A stretch of 52,006 nt of DNA from a virus. Each line of letters opens with the position of its first letter. Within the stretch, counting starts at the first letter, position 1. The notes beneath the pieces are model-generated. The model was not told where the DNA came from. It was given only the letters and a program-made list of their open reading frames with translations, and ran no database searches. A program made the position numbers and the translations under genes. The stretch spans positions 1 to 52,006 of IMG/VR virus record IMGVR_UViG_3300042691_037918, one strand, 5' to 3'. Shown here piece after piece: positions 24,111 through 33,025 of this stretch.

Positions 24111-24847
24111 GGTACCGTTGCAAAGGGCACAAGAAAAGCGGGGAATTTATCATCGGCCTGGTGCTCACGTTGCCATGCTGTTTCCCATTCAGCTAAAGAA
24201 TGATCGTGCGCATCTTGACCAACATAGGTTTCTGTATGGTCATTGAGAATAAAATCATCATTCTCTAACAAGATATAGGCAAAGTTTTCCAGCAGTAAAT
24301 TAAAATCTCCTGAAACAAACTCAAGAACTACAGCAACTTCGTAGGACAAAGGTTCGTTGCGTGTTGTTGATACACACAACAAGTAAGTTCCTTGTGGTAA
24401 TGGGTAATAACGTTCATCTCCTTTATCTAGTCGATTGGGATCAAACGTGTTGTACAGATCTGACTGAGCATCCATGACGTGCCCAACATATGGGTTGTAC
24501 ACTTTGCCGTCAATTGTTGTTGTAATACTGTCATCTTGAAAAATTCCACGCCCTTGAATAGGGTTAAGGTTTAAATCGTAAACGGATGTGTTGATGTATT
24601 TGGGTCTTATACCTCCTTTGACTACGATGAGCCAAGCTTCTGCTGTGATTGTAAAACTAAACCAATGGTTATAAGATCCTCCGCCATAACCACCATTGGA
24701 ATTTAATGACGTATCTCGACGGCCAATAACCTGGTTTCTTGGCCCCAAGTTTCCTTTTAGATTACGAATAGATAATTGACTAAATTGACCCATGTTTAAT
24801 GGGTTGTTTTGTGTTCGTTGCCGTTGAATATCTGGATTACGGGCCAT
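24107..24847 (-). CDS. Unknown beta-rich protein, probably structural
   Basis: 246 residues. Gly/Asn-rich N-terminus, then a beta-sandwich-like central domain with YNHWFSFTITAEAWLIVV and YYPLPQGTYLLCVSTT, resembling bacterial pre-peptidase C-terminal type domains in layout. The C-terminus is acidic and polar. No catalytic motif. It could be a virion surface component. Confidence 0.55.
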   Translation of the reverse strand: MARNPDIQRQRTQNNPLNMGQFSQLSIRNLKGNLGPRNQVIGRRDTSLNSNGGYGGGSYNHWFSFTITAEAWLIVVKGGIRPKYINTSVYDLNLNPIQGRGIFQDDSITTTIDGKVYNPYVGHVMDAQSDLYNTFDPNRLDKGDERYYPLPQGTYLLCVSTTRNEPLSYEVAVVLEFVSGDFNLLLENFAYILLENDDFILNDHTETYVGQDAHDHSLAEWETAWQREHQADDKFPAFLVPFATVP

Positions 24848-24875
24848 TTATTACAGTTGAACCAATCAAACTATT

Positions 24876-25538
24876 CTACTCGTTCGGTATTTCTATATTT
24901 TCTGGAAACGTAATGGTATTACGAAATGCTTTATTGAATACCAGGGGTTGATCTTTGTTCTTGCCGTAAGCCATCAGCTTTTCTGCTTTGAACTCAATTT
25001 CAAACGGTTGGATGTTTTCTGGATAAAACAGTTTGTTCCAACTTGAAATTAAATGTAATGGATTGCCGCACCTTGGATTGCCACATAAATGTGTGACGAC
25101 CATGTTACCGATGTCGCCCCAGGCACAGTTGTAAATAGCTTTATGAAAGCTTAAGTTTTCAGCCTTTTGGTGGCTGTAGGCCGACCGGTAGGACGGCATG
25201 CAAATACGCTTGGGTGTATAGGGGCCAGGTGATTCGATTGTCCAACACTCATCCGCAGCCCCCTTGGTGACCTTCTGCCATAGCTTTTGGTACCTGGCTT
25301 TGTATTCAACATTGAGGTAGTTGATGTCAAAACCACAGAGGTTTGATTGGATCTTATGAACACAGTGGTAACACCAGTGACGTTCTTTGTCCCTGATGTG
25401 GTGGTTATGCGGGCAAACAAAACCCCGGTAGTAGCCTTTGGTATCAAGCTCCTCGTCGGAGAGACCGTCAATACCCGCAACAAAACGAAAGTCTGTTGCT
25501 TTGGCTGCCTTGCGTTCAGAACGATGGAGGTTTGCCAT
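24876..25538 (-). CDS. HNH-like zinc protein
   Basis: 220 residues. VTHLCGNPRCGNPLHL (about 149-164) is the hallmark of one HNH/zinc-endonuclease group, and CPHNHHIRDKERHWCYHCV (about 42-60) forms a Cys/His pair set that may be a second zinc site. This supports a nuclease with metal-stabilised fold. The next gene has a related but degenerate HNH pattern, so the pair may be products of the same invasion. Confidence 0.7.
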   Translation of the reverse strand: MANLHRSERKAAKATDFRFVAGIDGLSDEELDTKGYYRGFVCPHNHHIRDKERHWCYHCVHKIQSNLCGFDINYLNVEYKARYQKLWQKVTKGAADECWTIESPGPYTPKRICMPSYRSAYSHQKAENLSFHKAIYNCAWGDIGNMVVTHLCGNPRCGNPLHLISSWNKLFYPENIQPFEIEFKAEKLMAYGKNKDQPLVFNKAFRNTITFPENIEIPNE

Positions 25539-25539
25539 C

Positions 25540-25923
25540 TTAGAAAAGGGCAGGTGCGCTGGGAATCAGTTGCTCCCCCCTGGGCTTCACAGCGTGTGCG
25601 TGACGTTTCTTATTGAATTTTTGAGTTGGGATTAACGATTTCCTGTTGTCTTTATCAAGATTACTGTATTCATGCATGATGTCCAGCTCAATGGGATCTT
25701 CTTGCGTTCGCAGGAAATAAACGAGCCGGTGCGCCAGGTAAACCGTGTTGTCGATGCAGACCATATAAAAACCCGTCACTTTGTTCAAGCGTCCAGCCTG
25801 AGTCCCAGCTTTGTTACAAGCTTTGTCGACCACCCACTCCAAACCACTGGGGTAACGGTCCGAAAGTTTGATCAGCTCTTGAACCCGCCAGAGGGGTGGC
25901 ATGGGCTTGCGGTTGCGAGACAC
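25540..25923 (-). CDS. HNH_3-like endonuclease, possibly inactive
   Basis: 127 residues. GFYMVCIDNTVYLAHRLVYF (about 51-70) and the downstream DIMHEYSNLDKDNRKSLIP (about 81-99) follow the HNH_3 pattern (AHRL-Y, then usually V-D-H, then N-N-R). The first catalytic Asp-His is Met-His here and the Asn pair is D-N, so cleavage is doubtful. A homing gene or its decaying remnant. It overlaps the neighbour by one base. Confidence 0.6.
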   Translation of the reverse strand: MSRNRKPMPPLWRVQELIKLSDRYPSGLEWVVDKACNKAGTQAGRLNKVTGFYMVCIDNTVYLAHRLVYFLRTQEDPIELDIMHEYSNLDKDNRKSLIPTQKFNKKRHAHAVKPRGEQLIPSAPALF

Positions 25924-26252
25924 GGTCTGTGAGTTGAGTGTTCTCAGATTTTACGGCGAACCAGGCGTGGTGTCCAGTGCAGCAGAAAACTAAGAATCGA
26001 ATAGGATTATTCTATATATAACTTAAATGACGCAGCTTGACCAAAGTGTACGTACTTTATTTCTCTTCACCATCCTCCGCACCTTTCAAAACTTACAGTA
26101 TTTACCTGAAGTGTCATTTACCTATAGGGGGATATAGCGAGGTGCGATTCTTAGTTCTTATGCACCGCACCCTAGTCTCAACATGAGACTCCCTCCATAA
26201 AAAAAGGGCCGCCGAAGCGACCCGTCCCTACATCCACAACGCAAGCTTAGGG
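25924..26252. other. Gene-free stretch with nested inverted repeats
   Basis: No convincing reading frame. AACTAAGAATCG at 25988-25999 matches its reverse complement at 26145-26156; inside this, TAAATGAC at 26024-26031 pairs with GTCATTTA at 26113-26120, and CGCACCT near 26087 with AGGTGCG near 26140. A small hairpin AGTCTC/GAGACT lies at about 26174-26190. The overall dyad spans 169 bases. It could be an origin, a regulatory hub or part of a site-specific element; the function is not evident from sequence. Confidence 0.6.
26199..26223 (-). terminator. Rho-independent terminator for the cupin/GT operon
   Basis: On the minus strand GGGTCGC pairs with GCGGCCC around a TTCG tetraloop, followed by seven U. 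It lies just after the end of the cupin gene. Confidence 0.85.
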
Positions 26253-26594
26253 CTATTTCCGCCCGTAGTCGTCGCTCTGGCGTGTAATGTCCTCTTCATA
26301 CAGCAGGGATCCCCTCTGGACCTCAATCAATTTGAGTTCGCAGTTACCGGCCTCCAGGCGGTGCCACTCACCCTGCGGGATATGGGCCGTAATACCGGGG
26401 GTTGCAGCGATACTGCTTTCACCCACGGTGATGGTTCCAGAGCCACTAACGACAACCCAGTGTTCTTCACGGTGTTCATGCTTCTGAAGGCTGAGCCGCT
26501 GGTTGGCGTTTACCACCAGCAGCTTTACCTGGTACTGCGGACCTGTAAGGATTGTTTCAAACCATCCCCAGGGCCTTGTCTCCGAATAGGTCAT
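26253..26594 (-). CDS. Type II phosphomannose isomerase cupin domain
   Basis: 113 residues, the length of the stand-alone cupin found at the C-terminus of ManC-type enzymes. RPWGWFETILTG, LSLQKHEHREEHWVVVSGSG and IPQGEWHRLEAG carry the conserved His ligands (HEHREEHW, EWHRL). The family interconverts fructose-6-P and mannose-6-P; the fused nucleotidyltransferase is absent here. The upstream GT4 gene overlaps by four bases. In context it would feed the GDP-mannose route that Gmd and the ColD-like enzyme use. Confidence 0.85.
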   Translation of the reverse strand: MTYSETRPWGWFETILTGPQYQVKLLVVNANQRLSLQKHEHREEHWVVVSGSGTITVGESSIAATPGITAHIPQGEWHRLEAGNCELKLIEVQRGSLLYEEDITRQSDDYGRK

Positions 26595-27862
26595 GCTGTA
26601 GTAGCGGCTAACTCCTTTTCTTCTTTCTTAGCGCCTTTTTTCTTGCGTTTGCTGGTCTTAATTTGAGGCTCATCCACCTTTGTCAAGACTTCTTGGAACA
26701 CATCGTTGAAGTCAGCTGCAACCGTATCCCAGTTGAAGCAGACATCAGTGACGCGTTCATAGCATGCCTGGGCCACATCATCCAGTTTTTGTCGGTCTTT
26801 GTAAAGTTCCGTCAGAATACTGGCCAGATGATTGTCGTCCGGACAAGGCATGATGCGACCAAAGTTTGTGTCTACATCTGCATGAAGGTTGCGAATCAGT
26901 GGACCGCAGCCTTCAAAAATTTCTTTACAGGAGGTGTGATCCGGAACCACCTGGGCCACACGGCAGGCAGCATGTTCAAAGTTAACCAAACCCCAACCTT
27001 CCCCTTTACAGGTATTAACACCTACGTCGGCAACGTTGTAGATGGTGTTAAGTAGCTCCACATCCACGGAAGGACCATGGGGAGTGGGCGCTGTCATGAT
27101 GATGCGACCGTTGGGATCCAGACCTTGACGGGTCATTTCCCGGTGGAAGAGGGGCATGATGTCCCAACCCTGGTCCTTTTGCCCCATGTGCAGGTAAAGC
27201 TTGGCGTCTGGCTTATCAACAGCAAATTTGGCGAAGGCGGAAATTGTGAGGTCAATCCGTTTGCGGAACTGGTTGCGATTCCCGTTGAAGACAATGAAGT
27301 CGTCGGGATCCAGGTTGAGTTTTTTTCGTGCTTCTACCTTGTCAATGGGGTAGAACTGACCAGAAGTTACACCGTGAGGGACAACCCAGATTGGTTTTTC
27401 AACCCCAGCCTTAATCGTTTCTTCTGCACCGAATTTGGTGTAGCAGATTGCTGCGTCCCACTCATGCATCGTTTCGGTGAGGCAACCGTACCACCCATAG
27501 GAGTCCATGGGGTAATAGCCCACGAACTTAAAACCGATCTGCTCCTTGAGATCTTTGATTTGACTCCACTGGTTGTTGATGATCCAACAGTCGTTGATTG
27601 TAAAGATCACATCAGGACGAACACGTTCGGTTACTTCACGAATCCGAGCTTCACCAAAAGGCTGGTTTTGGTACATGTTGGAGGCGGGGTACATGAAGTA
27701 CTCTTTTTGCAGCGGTGTGTAATCACCGTGCCAGTTGCACCCCAGCACATGGATTTCGTACTGATCTTTCAGGCGGCTCAGCACGTTTTCAGTCACACGA
27801 GCAAAGCCAGTGGTTGCAACGATGTCACCGACCCACAGCAGCTTGGGTTTATTTTCAGCCAT
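26591..27862 (-). CDS. GT4-family glycosyltransferase
   Basis: 423 residues with a GT-B layout. The N-terminal Rossmann half holds DIVATTGFARV; the C-terminal half has the donor-binding pattern FNGNRNQFRKRIDLTISAFA and the E-x7-E motif in KGEGWGLVNFEHA (about residue 286-298). Such enzymes transfer sugars from nucleotide donors. The last 35 residues are a Lys-rich tail. Co-transcribed with the cupin, it may add the phage-made sugar to a surface polymer, phage protein or phage DNA base. Confidence 0.88.
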   Translation of the reverse strand: MAENKPKLLWVGDIVATTGFARVTENVLSRLKDQYEIHVLGCNWHGDYTPLQKEYFMYPASNMYQNQPFGEARIREVTERVRPDVIFTINDCWIINNQWSQIKDLKEQIGFKFVGYYPMDSYGWYGCLTETMHEWDAAICYTKFGAEETIKAGVEKPIWVVPHGVTSGQFYPIDKVEARKKLNLDPDDFIVFNGNRNQFRKRIDLTISAFAKFAVDKPDAKLYLHMGQKDQGWDIMPLFHREMTRQGLDPNGRIIMTAPTPHGPSVDVELLNTIYNVADVGVNTCKGEGWGLVNFEHAACRVAQVVPDHTSCKEIFEGCGPLIRNLHADVDTNFGRIMPCPDDNHLASILTELYKDRQKLDDVAQACYERVTDVCFNWDTVAADFNDVFQEVLTKVDEPQIKTSKRKKKGAKKEEKELAATTA

Positions 27863-27967
27863 TTAATTGGTTATTGACTGCAAACAGTATACGAAAAATT
27901 GTTTTTGATGTTTTTGTTTTATACTAAATATTAGCAAAAAAGCTCAAGCTGTTTAACAGATAAGCCA
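27863..27967. promoter_or_regulatory. AT-rich divergent intergenic region
   Basis: This 105-base gap separates divergent genes. On the plus strand, TTGTTT near 27900 and TATACT near 27921 could form a relaxed sigma-70 promoter for the gene at 27968. Evidence is weak, from composition and spacing only. Confidence 0.25.
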
Positions 27968-29143
27968 ATGGCAATACGTAGAGGCGGCGGTAATAACAGG
28001 CCATCTGGCGGAAATCCCCGTCCTGCAGGCCCCAGGCCGACTAGAGCAGCTGGCGGAAGTCCTCGTCCCGCTGCTCCTACACCAGCTCGACCCACTGGTG
28101 GCGGCCAACCCCGACGTGCTGCTGCCGCACCAGCTCGACCAATAGCCGGTCAAAGACGCCCCGCCCCAACTGCTGGCGCCCCAATCCCGGACCGTCGTAC
28201 AACCGGAGGTGCTCCAACGTCTCGCCAAGAGCGTGTTTCTTCTCTTGTACAAAAAGGAAAAGAAATGGTCCGTGGTGTAACTGCGGAAAAAGGTTTTGCT
28301 AATCTGCCTGCTTTTCAACAGATCCTGAAGGATTTAAAAGCCAGTGGCGCTAATAAACGAGTAGCAAACCTGCGTGCATTAAAACAAGAAGCAATGGGCA
28401 GGCCAGGTGGAACCGCCGGAAGCCCTGGTGCAACCGCAGCAGGTAATGACAGCTACAAGACTAATGCCATTGGTCAGTATGCACGTACCGCCGACATGTA
28501 TGGCATGGGCACTGCGGATCAAGGCGTATTTAGTGGGGCATCCTGGAACCAAGCCAAAGAAGCTGGTTTTACCGACGATCAAATCAAAGATTATTTATCA
28601 GGTGGTAACACCGGTTTGATGCTGGGAGAGCGGGTTAAAGATGTTGTAGAAAACTACGACAAGTACATGAAACCCGTGGTGCCCAACATGGAGTCATTTA
28701 CTGATCCACGCTCGGGCGACACCATTGGAGCTAGCACAGCTTCCAAGCCAAACGTTTTCTTTTCTCCCGTAAGCATGTCGGGAATTAAGAATATGTGGGG
28801 CAATGCAATGGATGACGTACACACTTCGCAGGTCATAGGTGACGGTGTTGATTGGAGTGATCCTAAGAATGCAGGAGCCCTTGGTAATTATTATTCTCGG
28901 GAAGGCGCTATGCGTGCACTAAACAGTGCATATGCAATGTCTACGGCAAATCCCGACCTACAAAAAAACATGGCTGCATTTATTGACAGCGGTCATGTTG
29001 AATCCCTTTTAACCGGAAGAACACCAACAGCGCTGCCCTCTGGATTTGCCGGGCTATTTAATCCAGCGATGACCGGACCCACTACGTCTTGGTCCAAAGC
29101 ATATGCAGATCAAATGGCGTACAAGGCCCCCTGGATGAAATAA
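27968..29143 (+). CDS. Unknown protein with basic Pro/Arg-rich N-terminus
   Basis: 391 residues. Residues 1-85 are made of RPTRAAGGSPRPAAP-like low-complexity repeats, very basic and likely disordered. The remaining 300 residues are globular and helical (ANLPAFQQILKDLKASGA, SREGAMRALNSAYAM). No catalytic motif. The basic tail suggests nucleic-acid binding or a virion-internal protein. It stands alone on the plus strand between two minus-strand units. Confidence 0.6.
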   Translation: MAIRRGGGNNRPSGGNPRPAGPRPTRAAGGSPRPAAPTPARPTGGGQPRRAAAAPARPIAGQRRPAPTAGAPIPDRRTTGGAPTSRQERVSSLVQKGKEMVRGVTAEKGFANLPAFQQILKDLKASGANKRVANLRALKQEAMGRPGGTAGSPGATAAGNDSYKTNAIGQYARTADMYGMGTADQGVFSGASWNQAKEAGFTDDQIKDYLSGGNTGLMLGERVKDVVENYDKYMKPVVPNMESFTDPRSGDTIGASTASKPNVFFSPVSMSGIKNMWGNAMDDVHTSQVIGDGVDWSDPKNAGALGNYYSREGAMRALNSAYAMSTANPDLQKNMAAFIDSGHVESLLTGRTPTALPSGFAGLFNPAMTGPTTSWSKAYADQMAYKAPWMK

Positions 29144-29148
29144 ACCAG

Positions 29149-29499
29149 TTATTGAGGAGTTATAGAACGCACAAGTTCTTTCTCCTCTGACTGTTTTGCT
29201 TTTAGTTTTGTTTTGAGGAATTCTGCTGCCTTGTGGGTGTTTGTTGTATCACCACAGGTGTAGAGATCGATGGCGGCATAACCCAACTCCGGCCAAGAGT
29301 GGATAGATGCATGCGATTCCGCTAATAAAGCCAGAAGTGTTACCCCTTGCGGTTGAAACTTCTCACCAAAAACACGCAGGATTTTGGCACCCGCCATATT
29401 GAGGGCTACTTGAAGTAGCCGCTCAAGTTCATTGTAGTCATCAAGGAGTTCTTGATCACAGTCATAGAGATCAAGAATCAGGTGCCGCCCGTTGCTCAC
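29149..29499 (-). CDS. speD: S-adenosylmethionine decarboxylase proenzyme
   Basis: 116 residues, GTG start at 29499 overlapping the primase stop (GTGA). The self-cleavage site is in LAESHASIHSWPE: E61-S62, where the Ser becomes the pyruvoyl group; H67 and C82 (YTCGD) are the other catalytic residues, in the spacing known for the prokaryotic class 1b enzymes. It makes decarboxylated AdoMet for spermidine synthesis. No spermidine synthase gene is in the window, so it must rely on host SpeE. It is a known auxiliary gene of cyanophages. Confidence 0.93.
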   Translation of the reverse strand: MSNGRHLILDLYDCDQELLDDYNELERLLQVALNMAGAKILRVFGEKFQPQGVTLLALLAESHASIHSWPELGYAAIDLYTCGDTTNTHKAAEFLKTKLKAKQSEEKELVRSITPQ

Positions 29500-32126
29500 A
29501 GTTCGTTTGCTACCTCTTCCATTGTCGCATTGGATGTTTTATCTATTACATCCCCATAGAACGTACGCCATTCTTCCTTATTAAGACCAACCTCAACAAG
29601 GGATGGATATTGTTCGTACTTGGGACTGGATGCCCGCAGTGCGATGTTGACTACCCGCATGCCGCGACTGTTCTTGAATTGATAGACATTCAGCTTCAGC
29701 TGGTGAACGCATACGTCCATCAAGAGGGATTCAAAACGACTACGACCCAGGATGTTGCTGTTAGAACCACGGGAGAACTCGCAGTAGCTGGCATACAACC
29801 ACTTATCCCAGTTGATGTACAGGTTTGAGACACCACCAGGTGCGTGCTTAGCCAGGCCCACCGGAGATGAAATACCTGGATCAAAAACCACACAGTGTTG
29901 CATCCAATCCAAGATCTGGTTGGATTTCAAGATCTGTTCTTTGTGATGCTTGGCAAAGAAATCAACCTTCTCGTTGGTTTCCATCAGGTATTCCCGCATC
30001 TCGGCTTCCGTCATATCCAGAACCCAGTTCACCAGTCCTGGCAGCAGAGCAGCAAATTCACCGAAGGGACGACCGTGATCGTCCATATCAATGAGGGTGC
30101 GTTGCTCAGCGGAGCTACCAGTGAAGGGACGATCAAAAGGAATGGTGAGACGACGACGCGCCAAACCAGAAGTCGGATCAGTCGTTTGGATTGGTTCGTT
30201 GGCGGTGATCATGACCAGACCATTGAACTTAAACGGCTTCTGACTCCCAGCTTGGAACTTGCGCTCATTACGGATGAGGTCACGACCGGTGATTGCTTTT
30301 AGTACAGAGACCGAGCCGCCGTAACGCTCCACATCATTGAAGAGCAGAAGTTTTTTCTTATAGAGGTTGGCGGTTTCAAATCGGTTTTTCTCCAGATGTT
30401 CCAGCGAAGAAATCATGGCGTTGTCGTCGCCAACCAGCGCATGGGCAAGGTTGCTGTAGGTGGACTTACCAGACTTACCAGGTCCAACAATCTCAACAAA
30501 CTTCTGGATATCGGAGTGACTCAGTAGTACCGCCCGCAACCAAGCCCTCAACACTTGGACCCGACCCCAGCTGTCATTCTGTGTGGACTTCAGCCATTTA
30601 ATGATGGGCTCACATGCGGCGTAGGGGTCATATTCGTATGGCAGTTGCTGCGTGATGTAGAGATCACGGTTAAACGGCATCAACTCCCTGGTCTCAACAT
30701 TCAAGATCCCGTTGGTAAACAACAGGTATTCATTACCCTCATACCAATCATCAAAAATAGTTGAAATCCTCAATTGCTCCATTAAATCGGAGATGAGGTT
30801 CATGGAGTAACCGCTGTGCAGCAGACCATCCTTGATGGCATCTAACCGGCCTTTGATGTCGCCCTTAACTTCGTATTCCGACAGTTGAGACCACAGCCCC
30901 TTGCGTTGATATTGATACATGAAAAATGCGCCATGCGATTGGCTATAGCGCAGATTCCCCTGGTAATCCTGCAACAAGATTCCAGCAATGACATCAGATG
31001 ATGGGTTACGTGTTTTTTGTTTGTTGCCATTACCGCCTCCATAGTTTGGGCTACTCCTGCGATGCAGGACCCTGGTGTCACCCTCCACCGATTCCATTTC
31101 AGGTGTTGCAACTAGACCCAAGTCTTCTTCCAGTTCTGTTAATAGTTTTGCAACGTGATCAAGCATGGTGTCATCTACATTCATTGATTTGTGATTTTGG
31201 GAAGGCTCCCAACCGTTTTCTTTGGCAACGTGGACAAGCGAACCGATACCACGTCCACCACCTTTGGAGAAGGAACGCCACCGCCTATGACACTCACCGT
31301 CTTGATACTTCTCAGATTGACGGGACCATTCATCCCAATGATCAAGAAGGGATTCGTCCAATGAATGGAGCGATTGTCCAACCATGATCCAGATGTCGTA
31401 ATCATCTGTAGCTTCTGGCGGCATGCCCCACATGGCTTCCAGTGCCAACTGCATGTCTCGCTCAAGCGAAACTTCAGCGTTAATGGCAAAGGATGGGCCA
31501 ATGATGCGGGTGGTTTCTTTGGCGGGAACACCCTGCTTGACATTTTTTTGAATGATGGCATTCAGCAGCCAGTCGGGAAACTCAGGCAATTCCTGGATCC
31601 ACTCAAACCCTTGGTCGGAAGCCGTGAAATAACCTTCGGTTTCTGGATGCAAACCCATTAGCACCCCTTGGTGCCGTTTCCAGAGAATTTCTAGTTTTTC
31701 TTTTTCTCCTTCTGCGTGCCAGGTGTATTTGTTACGGACGAGATGTTTGTGTTGATCGCGGGAGAGGCGATACAGTTTCCGCTCTCGGCCCTCTTTACCA
31801 CTGAGGATCGTCAGCGTATCGGGCAGCGCCTTATTAAATGGCAGTTCCGACAGTGATTCGATGAGTGCGTAGACGGTTGGACCGTCGACATCAACCCAGA
31901 TCAACCCATAGGGATGGTTATAGACAGGACCGCCGAGCAGGCCAACTGCCTTGCAGCGACCCAGCAGCATTTCATTTTCTATCTCTTGCGGACTGAACGG
32001 TTTGTTTTGCCACCCCGCAATGTATGGATCCTTGTTTGGACCCAGTGGAGTCAGGGGCCAATCAATAGGGATGTAATCGAGCCGAATTTCACCGGGCTTG
32101 AGGGCTTGCTGGTTGGTATTGGTCAT
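29496..32126 (-). CDS. Primase-polymerase / SF3 helicase
   Basis: 876 residues. The N-terminal part is an AEP-type prim-pol domain with D-x-D motif LIWVDVDG (about 75-82), followed by a PriCT-like region (IMVGQSLHSLD, HRRWRSFSKGGG). The C-terminal half has the D5-type N domain and the SF3 Walker A motif GPGKSGKSTYSNL (about 545-557), then a Walker B/C set and a winged-helix end. This is the P4/D5 style replication protein that both primes and unwinds. The upstream 61-residue gene overlaps by four bases and speD overlaps at the 3' end, forming a unit. Confidence 0.93.
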   Translation of the reverse strand: MTNTNQQALKPGEIRLDYIPIDWPLTPLGPNKDPYIAGWQNKPFSPQEIENEMLLGRCKAVGLLGGPVYNHPYGLIWVDVDGPTVYALIESLSELPFNKALPDTLTILSGKEGRERKLYRLSRDQHKHLVRNKYTWHAEGEKEKLEILWKRHQGVLMGLHPETEGYFTASDQGFEWIQELPEFPDWLLNAIIQKNVKQGVPAKETTRIIGPSFAINAEVSLERDMQLALEAMWGMPPEATDDYDIWIMVGQSLHSLDESLLDHWDEWSRQSEKYQDGECHRRWRSFSKGGGRGIGSLVHVAKENGWEPSQNHKSMNVDDTMLDHVAKLLTELEEDLGLVATPEMESVEGDTRVLHRRSSPNYGGGNGNKQKTRNPSSDVIAGILLQDYQGNLRYSQSHGAFFMYQYQRKGLWSQLSEYEVKGDIKGRLDAIKDGLLHSGYSMNLISDLMEQLRISTIFDDWYEGNEYLLFTNGILNVETRELMPFNRDLYITQQLPYEYDPYAACEPIIKWLKSTQNDSWGRVQVLRAWLRAVLLSHSDIQKFVEIVGPGKSGKSTYSNLAHALVGDDNAMISSLEHLEKNRFETANLYKKKLLLFNDVERYGGSVSVLKAITGRDLIRNERKFQAGSQKPFKFNGLVMITANEPIQTTDPTSGLARRRLTIPFDRPFTGSSAEQRTLIDMDDHGRPFGEFAALLPGLVNWVLDMTEAEMREYLMETNEKVDFFAKHHKEQILKSNQILDWMQHCVVFDPGISSPVGLAKHAPGGVSNLYINWDKWLYASYCEFSRGSNSNILGRSRFESLLMDVCVHQLKLNVYQFKNSRGMRVVNIALRASSPKYEQYPSLVEVGLNKEEWRTFYGDVIDKTSNATMEEVANEL

Positions 32127-32308
32127 GCCTGGTTGCTCGGTCGAACTTCTACTTTAAAGTTTTTATCAGCAAAACTTGCCTCTTTCAATAGCCAGAAAGC
32201 GTGAAGATGCATGTCAGTGGGCAGATAAAAACAGTCTCCATCCGCCGCATTCATCATGCGACTCATGAGACTATTTATCCACTCACCTGTACAGACGTTG
32301 ATGTCCAT
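32123..32308 (-). CDS. Unknown 61-residue protein before primase
   Basis: Short mixed protein with two Cys (NVCTG, GDCFY) and no recognised motif. Its ATGA overlap with the primase start suggests translational coupling. Likely real because of this tight spacing. Confidence 0.5.
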   Translation of the reverse strand: MDINVCTGEWINSLMSRMMNAADGDCFYLPTDMHLHAFWLLKEASFADKNFKVEVRPSNQA

Positions 32309-32382
32309 GGTGAGGGCTTGACTTGTTTGTCTTCTTATCCTACGGCGACCAATCCAGGGGATTCATTACGAGTTTCTGGAAA

Positions 32383-32646
32383 TCACTGAGACTTATTGGA
32401 CTCATTTAAGACTCCATGATTCTCTTTATCAACCTTTTCAAACTTGGCAAGCATCCTGTCATAAATTAAAACAGGATCTTCTTTTGTTACTACAGAAGAA
32501 TCACAAGCAATTGACCAAGCAAGACGCTTGCGTTTTTCAACTGGATGATCTGGGTTGTAAGCCACAGCACTCAATAAAGCCTTACGTATTGTACAAATAA
32601 AGATGTATTGTCTTGATAGAATGGTTTCATACGAATAGTTCATCAT
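32383..32646 (-). CDS. Unknown 87-residue protein, divergent to a basic gene
   Basis: A small soluble protein with helical character (VVTKEDPVLIYDRMLAKFEK). No motif recognised. Its start codon and the ATG of the plus-strand gene at 32645 share bases in CATCATG, so transcripts from the two must start inside each other's coding region. Confidence 0.5.
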   Translation of the reverse strand: MMNYSYETILSRQYIFICTIRKALLSAVAYNPDHPVEKRKRLAWSIACDSSVVTKEDPVLIYDRMLAKFEKVDKENHGVLNESNKSQ

Positions 32647-33025
32647 GCGTCAAGCTGGTAAAGGCGGCGGCAAACAAACACCAAAAGCCGTTAACAAAGC
32701 AGGTAGCAAGCAGGGCATGCCAAAGCCCCGTGCCGCAAAACCAGGCGAAAAAGCAAAAGCATCACGCCCTGTAGCCTCTAAAGGTGCCCCTGTTCGTCAA
32801 GAAAAACCACAGGCTGGCCAACGTCCTGCACGCGTACAAAAACAAAAAGCAACGCCAGTGCCTTCCCGTGGCACAGCACAAAAACCAAAAGCTGCAAAAC
32901 CAGCAGCAACCACAGGAACGAGTACTCCTACACCCACGAGTGCTCCCTCTTCCCCTTACATGGACATGTTAAATCAAATGCGTTCTCAAGCAACTGCCGC
33001 ACAGAGCGCAACACGTCCCCTTTAA
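32645..33025 (+). CDS. Lys/Pro/Ala-rich basic protein
   Basis: 126 residues, about a quarter Lys or Arg, with histone H1-like low complexity (KPRAAKPGEKAKASRPVASK) for about 90 residues and a short C-terminal helix (PYMDMLNQMRSQATAAQ). Probably disordered and nucleic-acid binding, perhaps packaged with DNA or condensing host DNA. This is from composition only. Its stop shares TTAA with the opposing nuclease gene. Confidence 0.55.
   Translation: MRQAGKGGGKQTPKAVNKAGSKQGMPKPRAAKPGEKAKASRPVASKGAPVRQEKPQAGQRPARVQKQKATPVPSRGTAQKPKAAKPAATTGTSTPTPTSAPSSPYMDMLNQMRSQATAAQSATRPL

Noticed and set aside
27077-27877. A 266-residue plus-strand frame over the GT4 gene
   Set aside because: The minus-strand gene has clear GT-B motifs; the plus frame has none.
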